DNA from: JACJXW01 sp964418125
GTDB taxonomy: Bacteria; Bacteroidota; Bacteroidia; Chitinophagales; Saprospiraceae
DNA length: 64,000 bases
Assembly: GCA_964418125.1 (NCBI GenBank)
Contig: CAYQKY010000022.1
Span: 9,371 to 73,370, forward strand
Direction: 5' to 3'
Made by a program: the position numbers and the translations under genes. Positions 50,477-58,909 of this stretch are shown one piece after another; position 1 is the stretch's first letter, and each line of letters opens with the position of its first letter. A model generated the notes under the pieces. The model saw only the letters and a program-made list of their open reading frames with translations, ran no database searches and was not told where the DNA came from.

Positions 50477-52681
50477 CTAAAGTTGAGGGTTAAACCAATA
50501 AGTCAATTTCAAATTAACGGACCGGAATTTGGGGCCGAATCCATTGGGGAAATAGTTGTCGTTGTAGACCAGGAACAGATCGGAAAGCGGCGCAAACCGC
50601 CATTGCAGCCTTGAGTTGATCCCGATATTGTCCCGCTGGTTGCTGTACTGAATGGTGGTCGTCCAGAATACGGAACGTGAAAAAGTCACCTCGGCCCTTG
50701 GCGTCAACAACCAGAAATCGGCATCGGGTATATCTCCGGGCAGCCGGATCCTGTCGTACTGGGCGTCAATGCTGAAACTGGCGTAGGGTTGCATCCGGTA
50801 GCCGAGCGTCAGGCCATAGGAGTAATAATGTCCGTTGAAAAACTGCCCCAGGGTCGAGGTAAGCGCGTACGTAAATGGCCGGGTTACATTCGATGTATAA
50901 GTAGTTTCCAACTGGCTGAATTCATAACCCGTATCGCCCGGGATCGGGCTGCCCTCCTTTCCGGTAGGGTTGAAGTCATCGGCCAGGAAAATGTACTGGC
51001 CCAGGTAACGCATCTCAAGATTGGACTGATCGCGAAACTCTATGGTGTATTCCGGCCGCCACAATTGATCGGTCTTTTTAAGGTCCAGGCTGGGCCTCCA
51101 GAAGGTCAGCGAGATCAGCCTTAGGACATGCTTATTGACGATCCCCTTCTTTGGATAGAACGTCCTTCCGGCGCCCATCCCGTACTTTACAATGTCTTTT
51201 CTGGGGACGAACCCCAGGTCCGATTGAAAACCCTGGTTGATGTAAACAAGGTCCGCAGAAAAATACCAGAACCGGTCATTGTAAGCTGCGGTTGCCTGCG
51301 ATGACAAATTGCCCCGGGCATCATCGGGCTGGAGCGATTGGTGGACGTAGAATTTCCCCGTCCAGTGGTTGTCTCTGGAAGCCAGGTTATAATCGATACC
51401 GTAAACCCGGTTGTACTTTTCATCAGAGGTTAGAAAATCGTAATCTTCGAAAGTTTCCCGGTTGATAATAAAAGCGCCGATGCTGGACCGTGCCGACACC
51501 TTTCGCTGGAGGGCCAGCATTGTGTTGTTATTGGAAGGGATCTCATTGGGTTTGTCCTCGTCGGTTTGGATACTCAGAAAACCCAACCTCCAGTTTTGAT
51601 CGAGCTTGCCGCTCAGGCGGGCTCCTCCGATGATGCGGTTCTGGATAAGGTTTCCCGCCGTATCACGCGCCAGCCCGATCCTTCGGGAAAAAAAAGGAGA
51701 GGCATCATCGTATATGCTCCCGAATAATCCGAAAAGGTCACTGTTGTCGATGAAAAACTGGCGCCTTTCGGGGAGCAGTACCTCAAACCTGGTCAGGTTG
51801 GTGAAAATGGCATCCACTTCCACATTTGAAAAATCGGGATTCACCGTGATGTCGAGGTTCATCCCATTACCGATCGCCACTTTAGCATCGCCGCCTACCT
51901 TTAATTCCACATCTGACTCATCAATAAGTGAATTCTTCTGAGCCAGCGTATTCACATAAGGGATCAATGCCAATGGCGTCCTCGATCTGCCCAGCGGTTT
52001 TTCAAACTCCAGGGTTCCCATAAAAGCGAGGCTGGAAAGCAACTGATTCTGGGGGACACGAGCCCAGGCGCTATGCTCCTGGGCCTGATAATCGAACCGA
52101 TAGGCCTGAAACCGCCAGCTTGGAGCGCCTTCCGGGAACTTCATAGAGGTGAATGGTATGGCCATCTCCGCTACATAATGATCATCAAACCTCCTGGCCT
52201 CTGCCTGCCACTTCATGTCCCATGCCGGATTCAGGCCTCTTTCCGAGCCTCCTTCCGAGATCAGTAATTCACGCTGGACCCCAAAAGGGGTTATTCCAAA
52301 GAGAAAGGCATTGGCGCCATCGCTGAACGTGTCGAACAAAACCGATACGTTATCATTGCTCGCTCCGCTAAAATCCCTTTGCAAACTGGTTGCCACATAA
52401 TCCGGGCCTGAAGATTCCGCATAAATTCCTACGTAAATGGTTTCATCATCATACAGGATCCTTACTTCAGTGGGCCTGAGCGCCCGGACAGAATCGGTGG
52501 GGAAGTACTGCCAGAAACCGGAAATGGATGCCGCCTCCTGCCAGGCGGGTTCCTCCAGGGACCCGTCAATGATAATTTCTTCTGAAATATATTTCACGCT
52601 CAATGTTCCCGGGTTTTGTTGTCCCAGACACCCGACGGAAATAAGAACAGATCCCAGCAGGAGCATTAAGTGGTTTTTCAT
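50477..52681 (-). CDS. DUF5916 outer-membrane protein with CBM9-like domain
   Basis: A 734-residue protein with a signal peptide. An N-terminal family-9 carbohydrate-binding-like domain (about 30-215: IIIDGSLEEPAWQEA, VRILYDDETIYVGIYA, WDMKWQAEARRF) precedes a DUF5916 beta-barrel typical of Bacteroidota (VEVDAIFTNLTRFEVLLPERRQFF, SPFFSRRIG). It ends with aromatic strands (LKLTYWF). Such proteins probably capture or import glycans at the outer membrane, without a characterised substrate. It is the first gene of the operon downstream of the AraC regulator, with the presumed operator 65-93 bp before its ATG. Confidence 0.85.
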   Translation of the reverse strand: MKNHLMLLLGSVLISVGCLGQQNPGTLSVKYISEEIIIDGSLEEPAWQEAASISGFWQYFPTDSVRALRPTEVRILYDDETIYVGIYAESSGPDYVATSLQRDFSGASNDNVSVLFDTFSDGANAFLFGITPFGVQRELLISEGGSERGLNPAWDMKWQAEARRFDDHYVAEMAIPFTSMKFPEGAPSWRFQAYRFDYQAQEHSAWARVPQNQLLSSLAFMGTLEFEKPLGRSRTPLALIPYVNTLAQKNSLIDESDVELKVGGDAKVAIGNGMNLDITVNPDFSNVEVDAIFTNLTRFEVLLPERRQFFIDNSDLFGLFGSIYDDASPFFSRRIGLARDTAGNLIQNRIIGGARLSGKLDQNWRLGFLSIQTDEDKPNEIPSNNNTMLALQRKVSARSSIGAFIINRETFEDYDFLTSDEKYNRVYGIDYNLASRDNHWTGKFYVHQSLQPDDARGNLSSQATAAYNDRFWYFSADLVYINQGFQSDLGFVPRKDIVKYGMGAGRTFYPKKGIVNKHVLRLISLTFWRPSLDLKKTDQLWRPEYTIEFRDQSNLEMRYLGQYIFLADDFNPTGKEGSPIPGDTGYEFSQLETTYTSNVTRPFTYALTSTLGQFFNGHYYSYGLTLGYRMQPYASFSIDAQYDRIRLPGDIPDADFWLLTPRAEVTFSRSVFWTTTIQYSNQRDNIGINSRLQWRFAPLSDLFLVYNDNYFPNGFGPKFRSVNLKLTYWFNPQL

Positions 52682-52745
52682 ACGCTCTTGAATTTCAATC
52701 TTGTAAGATCAAAATTCGATAAAAGTATGAGCATTTAATTACACG

Positions 52746-52774
52746 ATACAAACTGATAATTACAAAAATCAAAC
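52746..52774 (-). promoter_or_regulatory. Candidate AraC-regulator operator, copy 1
   Basis: This 29-base site matches the site at 53785-53813 at 25 of 29 positions; the core is CAAACTGATA(A/G)TTACAAAA as read on the plus strand. It lies upstream of the DUF5916 gene and overlaps the regulator's stop codon. Conservation of a long AT-rich site before both the regulator and its neighbour operon is typical of a binding site for the regulator. Confidence 0.6.
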
Positions 52775-53686
52775 AGATGCCCCGGGGCCTGTATTCCTGA
52801 ACTTCAACGGATTCAGGTCCATGTGTTTCCTGAAAAAATTACTGAAGTGGGTCACTTCTTTGAAGCCCAATGCATAGGCAATTTCAGAAACGCTCCATGC
52901 GGTATGTTTCAGCAATACTTTTGATTCCTGCATGATCCGCCCGGCAATGACTTCTGAAGTAGTTTTACTGGTGGTGGACTTAACGGCCCGGTTGAGGCTG
53001 TTTACATGTACATTCAGTTTCTCGGCAAATTCGGACGGAGACCTCAGGCCGATCGAAGGGTGTTCATCATCAATGGGAAACTGCCGCTCCAGCAGTTCCA
53101 TAAACAACCTCGAGATGCGATAGGAGGCATCCACCGAGTGGTCCTGTATGGAAGTGGAAGGCTCCAGCTTCAATCCGTAATGGATGAGGTCCAGCACTCT
53201 GTTCCGAATGACATCAAACTTGTACTTGTATCCGGAATTGAACTCCTGCTCCATCACCTCAAATATTTCCTGAACCTCGCCGGCTTGTTCGTCCGTCAAT
53301 TCAAAGAGGTGATTTCCGCCGGGTTGAAAGATTTCATAATCCCCGAATTGGCTGAACTGATGAAAGAACTGGGCATTGAAAATGCAATAAACGCCATCAT
53401 ACATTTTGTCGAGCTGTTCCCACTTATAGGGGATCAGTGGGTTGGAAAAGGCCAGGGCCTGCTTTTGTATTTCAAACACCTTATCCGCAAAGTAGACGCG
53501 GCTGTTGCCCTTTAGGAGCATGACCTTACAGAAATCCCTTCTCCGGTAGGGAACAGAGGTGGCCTTCCCTTCCCGGAAAGGCGCTATGTGAAAAATGTTG
53601 AAGTGGCCGATATCCTTTCCCAGTTCTTCGGGCAACAGCTCAAACTTGCGTTTATAGAATTCTTCCAGGGTCTCGACGGAATCCAT
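52769..53686 (-). CDS. AraC-family transcriptional regulator
   Basis: A 305-residue protein. The N-terminal ligand-sensing region (about 1-190, including a KVMLLKGNSRVYFADKVFE beta segment) precedes two C-terminal helix-turn-helix motifs: EFAEKLNVHVNSLNRAVKS, then AWSVSEIAYALGFKEVTHFS followed by FFRKHMDLNPLKFR. It should activate the operon that follows on the same strand. The ATG at 53686 was preferred; ATG 53731 is an alternative that would put both operator copies at similar distances from their genes. Confidence 0.88.
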   Translation of the reverse strand: MDSVETLEEFYKRKFELLPEELGKDIGHFNIFHIAPFREGKATSVPYRRRDFCKVMLLKGNSRVYFADKVFEIQKQALAFSNPLIPYKWEQLDKMYDGVYCIFNAQFFHQFSQFGDYEIFQPGGNHLFELTDEQAGEVQEIFEVMEQEFNSGYKYKFDVIRNRVLDLIHYGLKLEPSTSIQDHSVDASYRISRLFMELLERQFPIDDEHPSIGLRSPSEFAEKLNVHVNSLNRAVKSTTSKTTSEVIAGRIMQESKVLLKHTAWSVSEIAYALGFKEVTHFSNFFRKHMDLNPLKFRNTGPGASV

Positions 53687-53784
53687 AGGCTGAATTATTT
53701 CATTAAAAAAGCGGATCCATACTGTTTTCATTCTCCTGTTCTTTTGAACAAAGAAGCAGATTAACATAAGCATTCACCAACAAT

Positions 53785-53813
53785 ATTCAAACTGATAGTT
53801 ACAAAATACAAAC
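53785..53813 (-). promoter_or_regulatory. Candidate AraC-regulator operator, copy 2
   Basis: Second copy of the 29-base motif (25 of 29 identical to 52746-52774). It is located 99-127 bp before the regulator's preferred start, or 54-82 bp before the alternative one. It suggests autoregulation. Confidence 0.6.
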
Positions 53814-53885
53814 AACTGCGCCCTCGCGCCACAAGTTACATTCTGGTTTTCGGAAAGCGTTCCTGCTCTTGTTTGATCGTTTTAT

Positions 53886-53992
53886 GGCGGGCGATCAGGA
53901 TGATCGCGCCACAGGTGTTTGCAGGTTTTTGAGTTGCATTTCGGCTTCTGTTCGTTCAGTTTTCCGGCGGGCGATCAGGATGATCGCGCCAC
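53886..53992 (-). repeat. Two identical 27-base hairpin repeats
   Basis: The same 27-base sequence, starting GGCGGGCGATCAGG and folding as GGCGATCA/TGATCGC, occurs at 53886-53912 and 53966-53992, exactly 80 bases apart. The second touches the cytochrome gene's stop codon. They are probably a duplicated terminator. Confidence 0.6.
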
Positions 53993-55902
53993 TAAAGCTG
54001 CCGGATGATGGCCAGCGCCTGCTGGTTTTCCGGGTTGATCTTCAGCACCCGTTCGATGATCTTTCGGGCCCCTTCGGTATCTTTCTGTACCAGCCTTACA
54101 GCCGCCTTGTTGAGCAGGGCCTGTTCGTAGTCCGGGTCCAGGGCAATGGCCTGGCTGTAGAGTTCTTCCGCTTTCCGGAACTGCCCCTGCAGGGCGTAGG
54201 CGTAGCCCAGGTTGGAAAGGGCAACCGGCCGCCTGGGGTTTTCCCGGAGCACCCATTCCAGGGCTTCTTTGGCCTGCGGCAACTGCTGGAGCTGTATATA
54301 GGCGGCGCCCAGCTTTTCCTGAAAATCGAGGTTGTATTCCATGAGTTCGGCTGCTCGTTGGAAGAAGGCCAGGGCGCGGGGGTAGCCGCCCAGTTTGTAG
54401 AAAGCTTCCCCGATGCGGTAGGCCGTCCAGCCGTCTTGAAGTCCGGAAGGCTGCCGGCTGCCGGCCAGTTCGGCAATGGCTTCGTAGTCCTCCCGGGCAA
54501 ATAGGTAATGGATAAGGGTGGAGAGTTTTTCATCCAAAGGCCGGGCCGATTGTTCCAGATAATAGTAAGCGGAATCCAGCATGACGGAAGACTGTACGTA
54601 CTTGTCGTACATAGCGATATAGCCTTTGGCCATTTCCAGGGACGTAGCCTCTTCCTTGGTCAGGATCTGCAGGCCCAGAAAAACGGGTTCGCCGGCAGGC
54701 GCTTCTTCCCGTTCCTTCCCCTTGATATTGTTGCGGCTGATGTAGTGGTCGGTGATGTTGACGTGGGGAATATCGACACTGCCCGAGCGGGGCATGTGGC
54801 AGCCGGAGCAATCGTCCTCTTCAGCCTGCCGCTCGGCCATGGGGGCGGTGCAGGCCGCTTCCCGTTCCGGGCCGTGGCAGCTCAGGCAGGCTTTGTTGTA
54901 TTTGCTTTTGTCCGTCACCTCTATACTCTCGTGCGGGTTGTGGCAGGTGATGCAGGTCATCTCCGACTCCAGGTAGCAGGGGCTGAGGCGGAGGCGGTCG
55001 GCCTGGGAGGCCATGATGAAGCGCTCGTGGGAGTTGGTGTAGCGGGGCAGGAATACATTGAATACTTCCTGGAGGCGCATGCCGGGTTTGAAGTCGAAAA
55101 AGTCCTTGCCATCGTTCAGCACGGCGACGCCCTGAAGGTGGCAGCGCTGGCAGAGGTCCATCTGCAGGTCGCGGGGCAGGTCGCTGGGCGTGACGATGGT
55201 ATAATCGATGAACTTCGAGGTATCCACGATATGGCCGGCCAGTTTTTCCCGGGTGTGCACTTCTCCGGGGCCGTGGCAGCGCTCGCATTCGATGCCCGCC
55301 GGCATTTTCCTGTACTTGTTGAGGGAGCCCTCCACGAAATCCGGCAGGTGGTTGTGGCAGGTGATGCACTCGGTGGTGAGAAAGCGTTCGAAGCGGATGT
55401 TGTCGCCGCGAAAGCCGGGCGCCATGTCCCAGCGCCCTTCCTGAGTGTAATAAGTGACGGGGGCCTGATAAATGTAGCCGTTGAAGTCAACAATATGAGA
55501 GTTGGTGTGCTGCCCGGAGCCGACGATATAGTCGATGCGTTCCAGGCGCCGGTGCACGGTGTCGGCACCTTCCAGGCGGAATTCCAGCACATACATGGCG
55601 CTGTCGCGAAAGAAAGGCTTGTAGTACAGGTTGGAGGCCGTATCGTAAACGAGGGCGTGATCGCCGAAGGTGGCGTCGGTCTTTTCCCGGGTGGCCTTGT
55701 CGAAGGAGCGGCCCATGCCGGTGTGTATGAAAGTGGCGTGCACGTTGGGGTGGCAGGACTTGCAGGTGTTCATGCCCACGTATTCCACTCCTTCGGCCAG
55801 GTTGAGGTACTCGCCCTCACCGGATGCCTTGGGCAGCTCCCGGCTGCAGAAGAGCAGCAGGAGGGCGGTGAGGAGGAGGAAACTGTAAATGATGTATCGC
55901 AT
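53992..55902 (-). CDS. Seven-heme c-type cytochrome lipoprotein with TPRs
   Basis: A 636-residue protein with a lipoprotein-like signal (LLLLFC, Cys19). Seven CxxCH heme sites are visible at about residues 47, 179, 206, 251, 317, 339 and 365. The region resembles cytochrome c554/nitrite-reductase-like multiheme proteins. Residues about 440-636 form tetratricopeptide repeats (AIAELAGSRQPSGL, LGGYPRALAFFQRAAEL, NLGYAYALQGQFRKAEELY). It would sit outside the inner membrane and pass electrons or hold partner proteins. No other respiratory genes are adjacent, so its role is not clear. Confidence 0.85.
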   Translation of the reverse strand: MRYIIYSFLLLTALLLLFCSRELPKASGEGEYLNLAEGVEYVGMNTCKSCHPNVHATFIHTGMGRSFDKATREKTDATFGDHALVYDTASNLYYKPFFRDSAMYVLEFRLEGADTVHRRLERIDYIVGSGQHTNSHIVDFNGYIYQAPVTYYTQEGRWDMAPGFRGDNIRFERFLTTECITCHNHLPDFVEGSLNKYRKMPAGIECERCHGPGEVHTREKLAGHIVDTSKFIDYTIVTPSDLPRDLQMDLCQRCHLQGVAVLNDGKDFFDFKPGMRLQEVFNVFLPRYTNSHERFIMASQADRLRLSPCYLESEMTCITCHNPHESIEVTDKSKYNKACLSCHGPEREAACTAPMAERQAEEDDCSGCHMPRSGSVDIPHVNITDHYISRNNIKGKEREEAPAGEPVFLGLQILTKEEATSLEMAKGYIAMYDKYVQSSVMLDSAYYYLEQSARPLDEKLSTLIHYLFAREDYEAIAELAGSRQPSGLQDGWTAYRIGEAFYKLGGYPRALAFFQRAAELMEYNLDFQEKLGAAYIQLQQLPQAKEALEWVLRENPRRPVALSNLGYAYALQGQFRKAEELYSQAIALDPDYEQALLNKAAVRLVQKDTEGARKIIERVLKINPENQQALAIIRQL

Positions 55903-56007
55903 TAATCTAATCTATAAATGGATGCACGGTAAAATTAAGAGAGTGGTTCGGAGTTGCCAAGCCGGCCGGCCGGCAAATTGGAAAGTGACAGACATTGGAG
56001 GGAAACC

Positions 56008-56038
56008 TTGCACAGGGACGGCTTGTTTTGTAATTTAG
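56008..56038 (+). promoter_or_regulatory. Possible Bacteroidota-type promoter for the Uma2 gene
   Basis: TTG at 56008-56010 and TAATTTAG at 56031-56038 are 20 bases apart, close to the TTTG / TAnnTTTG arrangement of the Bacteroidota primary sigma factor. It lies 25 bp upstream of the ATG at 56063. Confidence 0.35.
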
Positions 56039-56062
56039 ACAATAAACTATTACCAGGTAGGT

Positions 56063-56722
56063 ATGAAGACCTCACTCGCGGATAAAATACTGGAGCGGCC
56101 CGACGCCAGGCTTATCGTCGATGTAGTCAACCAGACATTGGAGGCGGAGCGGCGGCTACGCCGACAATTCTATGAAACTGTCCGCGAAGACCAGAAGGCA
56201 GAATTTATCAATGGTGAGATAATCGTCCATTCACCTGTGAAAAAAAGGCATGATACGGTAAGTGGTAATTTGTTCATTCTTCTGCGGACATTCGTAGTGA
56301 AGAGACAACTGGGGCACGTCGGGCATGAAAAGCTGATGATCAGCCTTACCCGAAATGACTACGAACCGGATATTTGCTTTTTTGGTAAGGAAAAAGCCGC
56401 TGCCTTCGAAGAAGATCAAACTATCTTCCCAACTCCGGACCTTGTGATTGAAGTCCTCTCTCCCGGTACCAGGGACCGGGATTATGGCGTTAAGCTGGAA
56501 GATTACCAGGCCCATGGGGTACTTGAATATTGGATCATTGACCCCAAAGCCCGAGTCCTGGAACAAAGGGTTTTAGATGGTGAAGAGTATGTGTTGAAAG
56601 CTACTGCCTCGGTTGGTGAGGCGGTGAAGAGCGTGGCCGTTCCTGGTTTTTCTATTCCCCTTCGCGCTGTCTTCGAGGAAAAGGCGCATCTTCAAGCTTT
56701 GGCCGGTATTTTGCAGGAGTAG
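56063..56722 (+). CDS. Uma2 family (DUF820) nuclease-fold protein
   Basis: A 219-residue protein of the PD-(D/E)XK superfamily. Active-site segments are NGEIIVHSPVKKRHD, NDYEPDICFFG (Asp), FPTPDLVIEVLSPGT (Glu) and VKLEDYQAHGVLEYWIID (Lys/Tyr). Uma2 proteins are extremely numerous in Cyanobacteria and some Bacteroidota and are thought to derive from restriction-like nucleases. Activity on DNA has rarely been shown. It stands alone between convergent neighbours. Confidence 0.88.
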   Translation: MKTSLADKILERPDARLIVDVVNQTLEAERRLRRQFYETVREDQKAEFINGEIIVHSPVKKRHDTVSGNLFILLRTFVVKRQLGHVGHEKLMISLTRNDYEPDICFFGKEKAAAFEEDQTIFPTPDLVIEVLSPGTRDRDYGVKLEDYQAHGVLEYWIIDPKARVLEQRVLDGEEYVLKATASVGEAVKSVAVPGFSIPLRAVFEEKAHLQALAGILQE

Positions 56723-56753
56723 GCCCTGATCATTCATCCACTCCCTCACTCCC

Positions 56754-58052
56754 TCACTCCTTCACTCCTTTTCCCTCCCCCATAACCTCCTCGATCGTCG
56801 GCGCCTTCCACTTCGTATACCCCACGGGTACGCTCTGCGCTTTTTTTACCGCTTTGCCCGCCCGCTGCTTGTCGTACACCATGGCGAAGGTCATGATGAG
56901 GCTGGTGCCGATGATGATGAAAAGCAGGATGCCCGCCTCGAAGCCCGGTACGGCGGCCTCCTTGGGGATGGCGTAGAAAAGCAGGATGGTGATCAGGCCA
57001 CGCGGAGCGATGAATAACTGGGGGATGAGGTCCCGCCCCAGAAAGAGGCGGAGGATGACAAAGCGGATGACGTAAATGGACAGGATGATCAGCCCGCTGA
57101 TGAGCGCCACCTCCAGGTGTAGCAAAGAGGCCAGCGAGATGGTCAGGCCGAAGATGACGAAAAAGAAGGTGCGCACCACGAAGGCCGACTCCATGGTGAT
57201 GATATGCAACCCTTCGTAGATGTTTTTAGCCTTTTCCAGGTTCAGCCAGCGGCCCAGCCGCCCGCGGAAGAAAAGTTGCATATTGGCAATTACCAGCCCG
57301 AAGGCCAGGATGATGATGAGGGAAGAGAGGTGCATTTTCTTACCCAGGGCATACAACAGGAGCAGCACAGCGATGAGCAAAAAGAGCTTGACCTGGCTCC
57401 GGATGTTCTGAAAGATGAACAGGATCAGGTAGCTGGCCACCAGCGAGATGGCGACGGTCAGGCCGAGGTTGCCGAAGAAACCCGCCAGGCCGTTGCCGCC
57501 GGCATGGTCGGCTATTTCCCAGCGGCCGGCCAGAAAGTAGAAGAGCATAATGCCCAGAATGTCGGAAAAGGTGCTCTCGTAAATGTGAAACTCCCTTTTT
57601 ACCATGCTCAGTCCCGATACGGAAGGGATGATAATGGCGCTGGACAGGATGGACAGAGGCGTAGCGTACAGCCAGGCCGTATTCATGTCCATCTCCGGGA
57701 TGAACTGGTGGAGGATCAGCGCCGCCACCCAGGTGGAGGCCAGCAGGCTGATGAGGGCGATGGCCAGCGCTTTGCCGATGGGCAGGATTTTCTCGGGCCT
57801 GAGCTCCAGTTCCAGGGCTGCCTCGAGCACGATCATGATCAGCCCGACGATGCCCAGCACTTCGAGAATGGGAAAAAAGTCGATGCTGCCCAGCCCCAGG
57901 GCATCGAGGCCCAGCTTCAGCACAATGCCGAGCGCGATCAGCATGAGCACGGAAGGCACATTGGTCTTGCGCGCCACTTCATTGAAGATGAACGACAGAA
58001 TGAGAATCGCCGAAGCTTCGATGATCAGGTTGTATGAGGTCAGTATTTCCAT
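56754..58052 (-). CDS. Cation:proton antiporter (CPA family)
   Basis: A 432-residue inner-membrane protein with about 12 helices. It has antiporter-type segments: NVPSVLMLIALGIVLKLGLD near the start, ATPLSILSSAIIIPSVSGLS in the middle, and APRGLITILLFYAIP near the end, which is the conserved arginine-containing motif. It would exchange Na+ or K+ for H+. The start at 58052 was chosen over an upstream ATG because the added stretch is polar and precedes the first helix without function. Tail residues are cytoplasmic and basic. Confidence 0.85.
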   Translation of the reverse strand: MEILTSYNLIIEASAILILSFIFNEVARKTNVPSVLMLIALGIVLKLGLDALGLGSIDFFPILEVLGIVGLIMIVLEAALELELRPEKILPIGKALAIALISLLASTWVAALILHQFIPEMDMNTAWLYATPLSILSSAIIIPSVSGLSMVKREFHIYESTFSDILGIMLFYFLAGRWEIADHAGGNGLAGFFGNLGLTVAISLVASYLILFIFQNIRSQVKLFLLIAVLLLLYALGKKMHLSSLIIILAFGLVIANMQLFFRGRLGRWLNLEKAKNIYEGLHIITMESAFVVRTFFFVIFGLTISLASLLHLEVALISGLIILSIYVIRFVILRLFLGRDLIPQLFIAPRGLITILLFYAIPKEAAVPGFEAGILLFIIIGTSLIMTFAMVYDKQRAGKAVKKAQSVPVGYTKWKAPTIEEVMGEGKGVKE

Positions 58053-58195
58053 CTCTCTTCTTTTCTGGTATTTGAAAGTTTCAGGGGAAGCAGAAGCCCC
58101 GTACATCAAAAATTTTAGCCGGACTTCGGCGTGAGCTCAGTCGAACGCTCAAAGGGACGGCCGCACATCAAAAATCGAAAATTGAAAATCAAAAA

Positions 58196-58909
58196 TCACA
58201 CAATCTTACAGCCATACCCCAGCTCCTCCAGCAATTGCATCAATTCCCGAAGATGGGCTTCCTGTTTGAGCACTATCCGCAGTTCGGATTGCCCGCCGGA
58301 GCCTCCGGCGGATATCCACTCCGGCTTGTGGTTCCAGTCCAGATAAGGGGTGGTGGCCATAATGTCCATCAGCTGGACTTCAAAACCGGCGGAGCTTTCT
58401 TCCTCTTTTTTTTGCACGGCGAGGTGAAAGATGCCGCTTACGTCCTCACCGGAGAGAAGCGTATAGCCGTCAGACCAGAGGTGCGAATAACTCAGGTAGT
58501 GCCGCCCGTCGTCGGCCTGAAGGTAGAGCCCCAGGTAACCCAGTCGGGAAACCACGCCCTGTACGTTGCCGCTGCGCAATTTCTTCCCCGGTACAATGGT
58601 ATGCCCCAGCCGTATCATCCTGCCGCTGACGTAACTGCGGATGTGGGGATAACCCGCCAGGACGAGCACCCCCATCAACAGGGAATGCAGGGCCGGGTTG
58701 ATGAATACAAAAAAGGCGCTCCAGGCCAGGATGGCCAGCGGTTCGTAGAGCAGCATGGCCGAACGCAGCAGCCGCCGGGAGGAAATCAGCAGGCGGCTGC
58801 TGACCGAGGCGCCCGCCACCAGCCGGTAAGCCAGGCGGAGTACGAAGTAAAACAGCAGCAGGCCCAGCCCCAGGAGCAGCAGGCCCAGCCAGGAAACCCG
58901 GTAAGACAT
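58196..58909 (-). CDS. MscS-like membrane protein, partner of an ATPase
   Basis: A 237-residue protein with two to three transmembrane helices in the first 95 residues, followed by a small beta domain (about 100-150) of the MscS middle type: GHTIVPGKKLRSGNVQGVV, then LGYLGLYLQADDGRHYLSYSHLW. Its C-terminal alpha/beta region (about 150-237) fits the lower MscS cytoplasmic domain. The start at 58909 overlaps the ATPase stop as TAATG, implying coupled translation; an ATG at 58921 is the alternative. It is smaller than typical MscS channels and its pore helix is atypical. Confidence 0.7.
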   Translation of the reverse strand: MSYRVSWLGLLLLGLGLLLFYFVLRLAYRLVAGASVSSRLLISSRRLLRSAMLLYEPLAILAWSAFFVFINPALHSLLMGVLVLAGYPHIRSYVSGRMIRLGHTIVPGKKLRSGNVQGVVSRLGYLGLYLQADDGRHYLSYSHLWSDGYTLLSGEDVSGIFHLAVQKKEEESSAGFEVQLMDIMATTPYLDWNHKPEWISAGGSGGQSELRIVLKQEAHLRELMQLLEELGYGCKIV

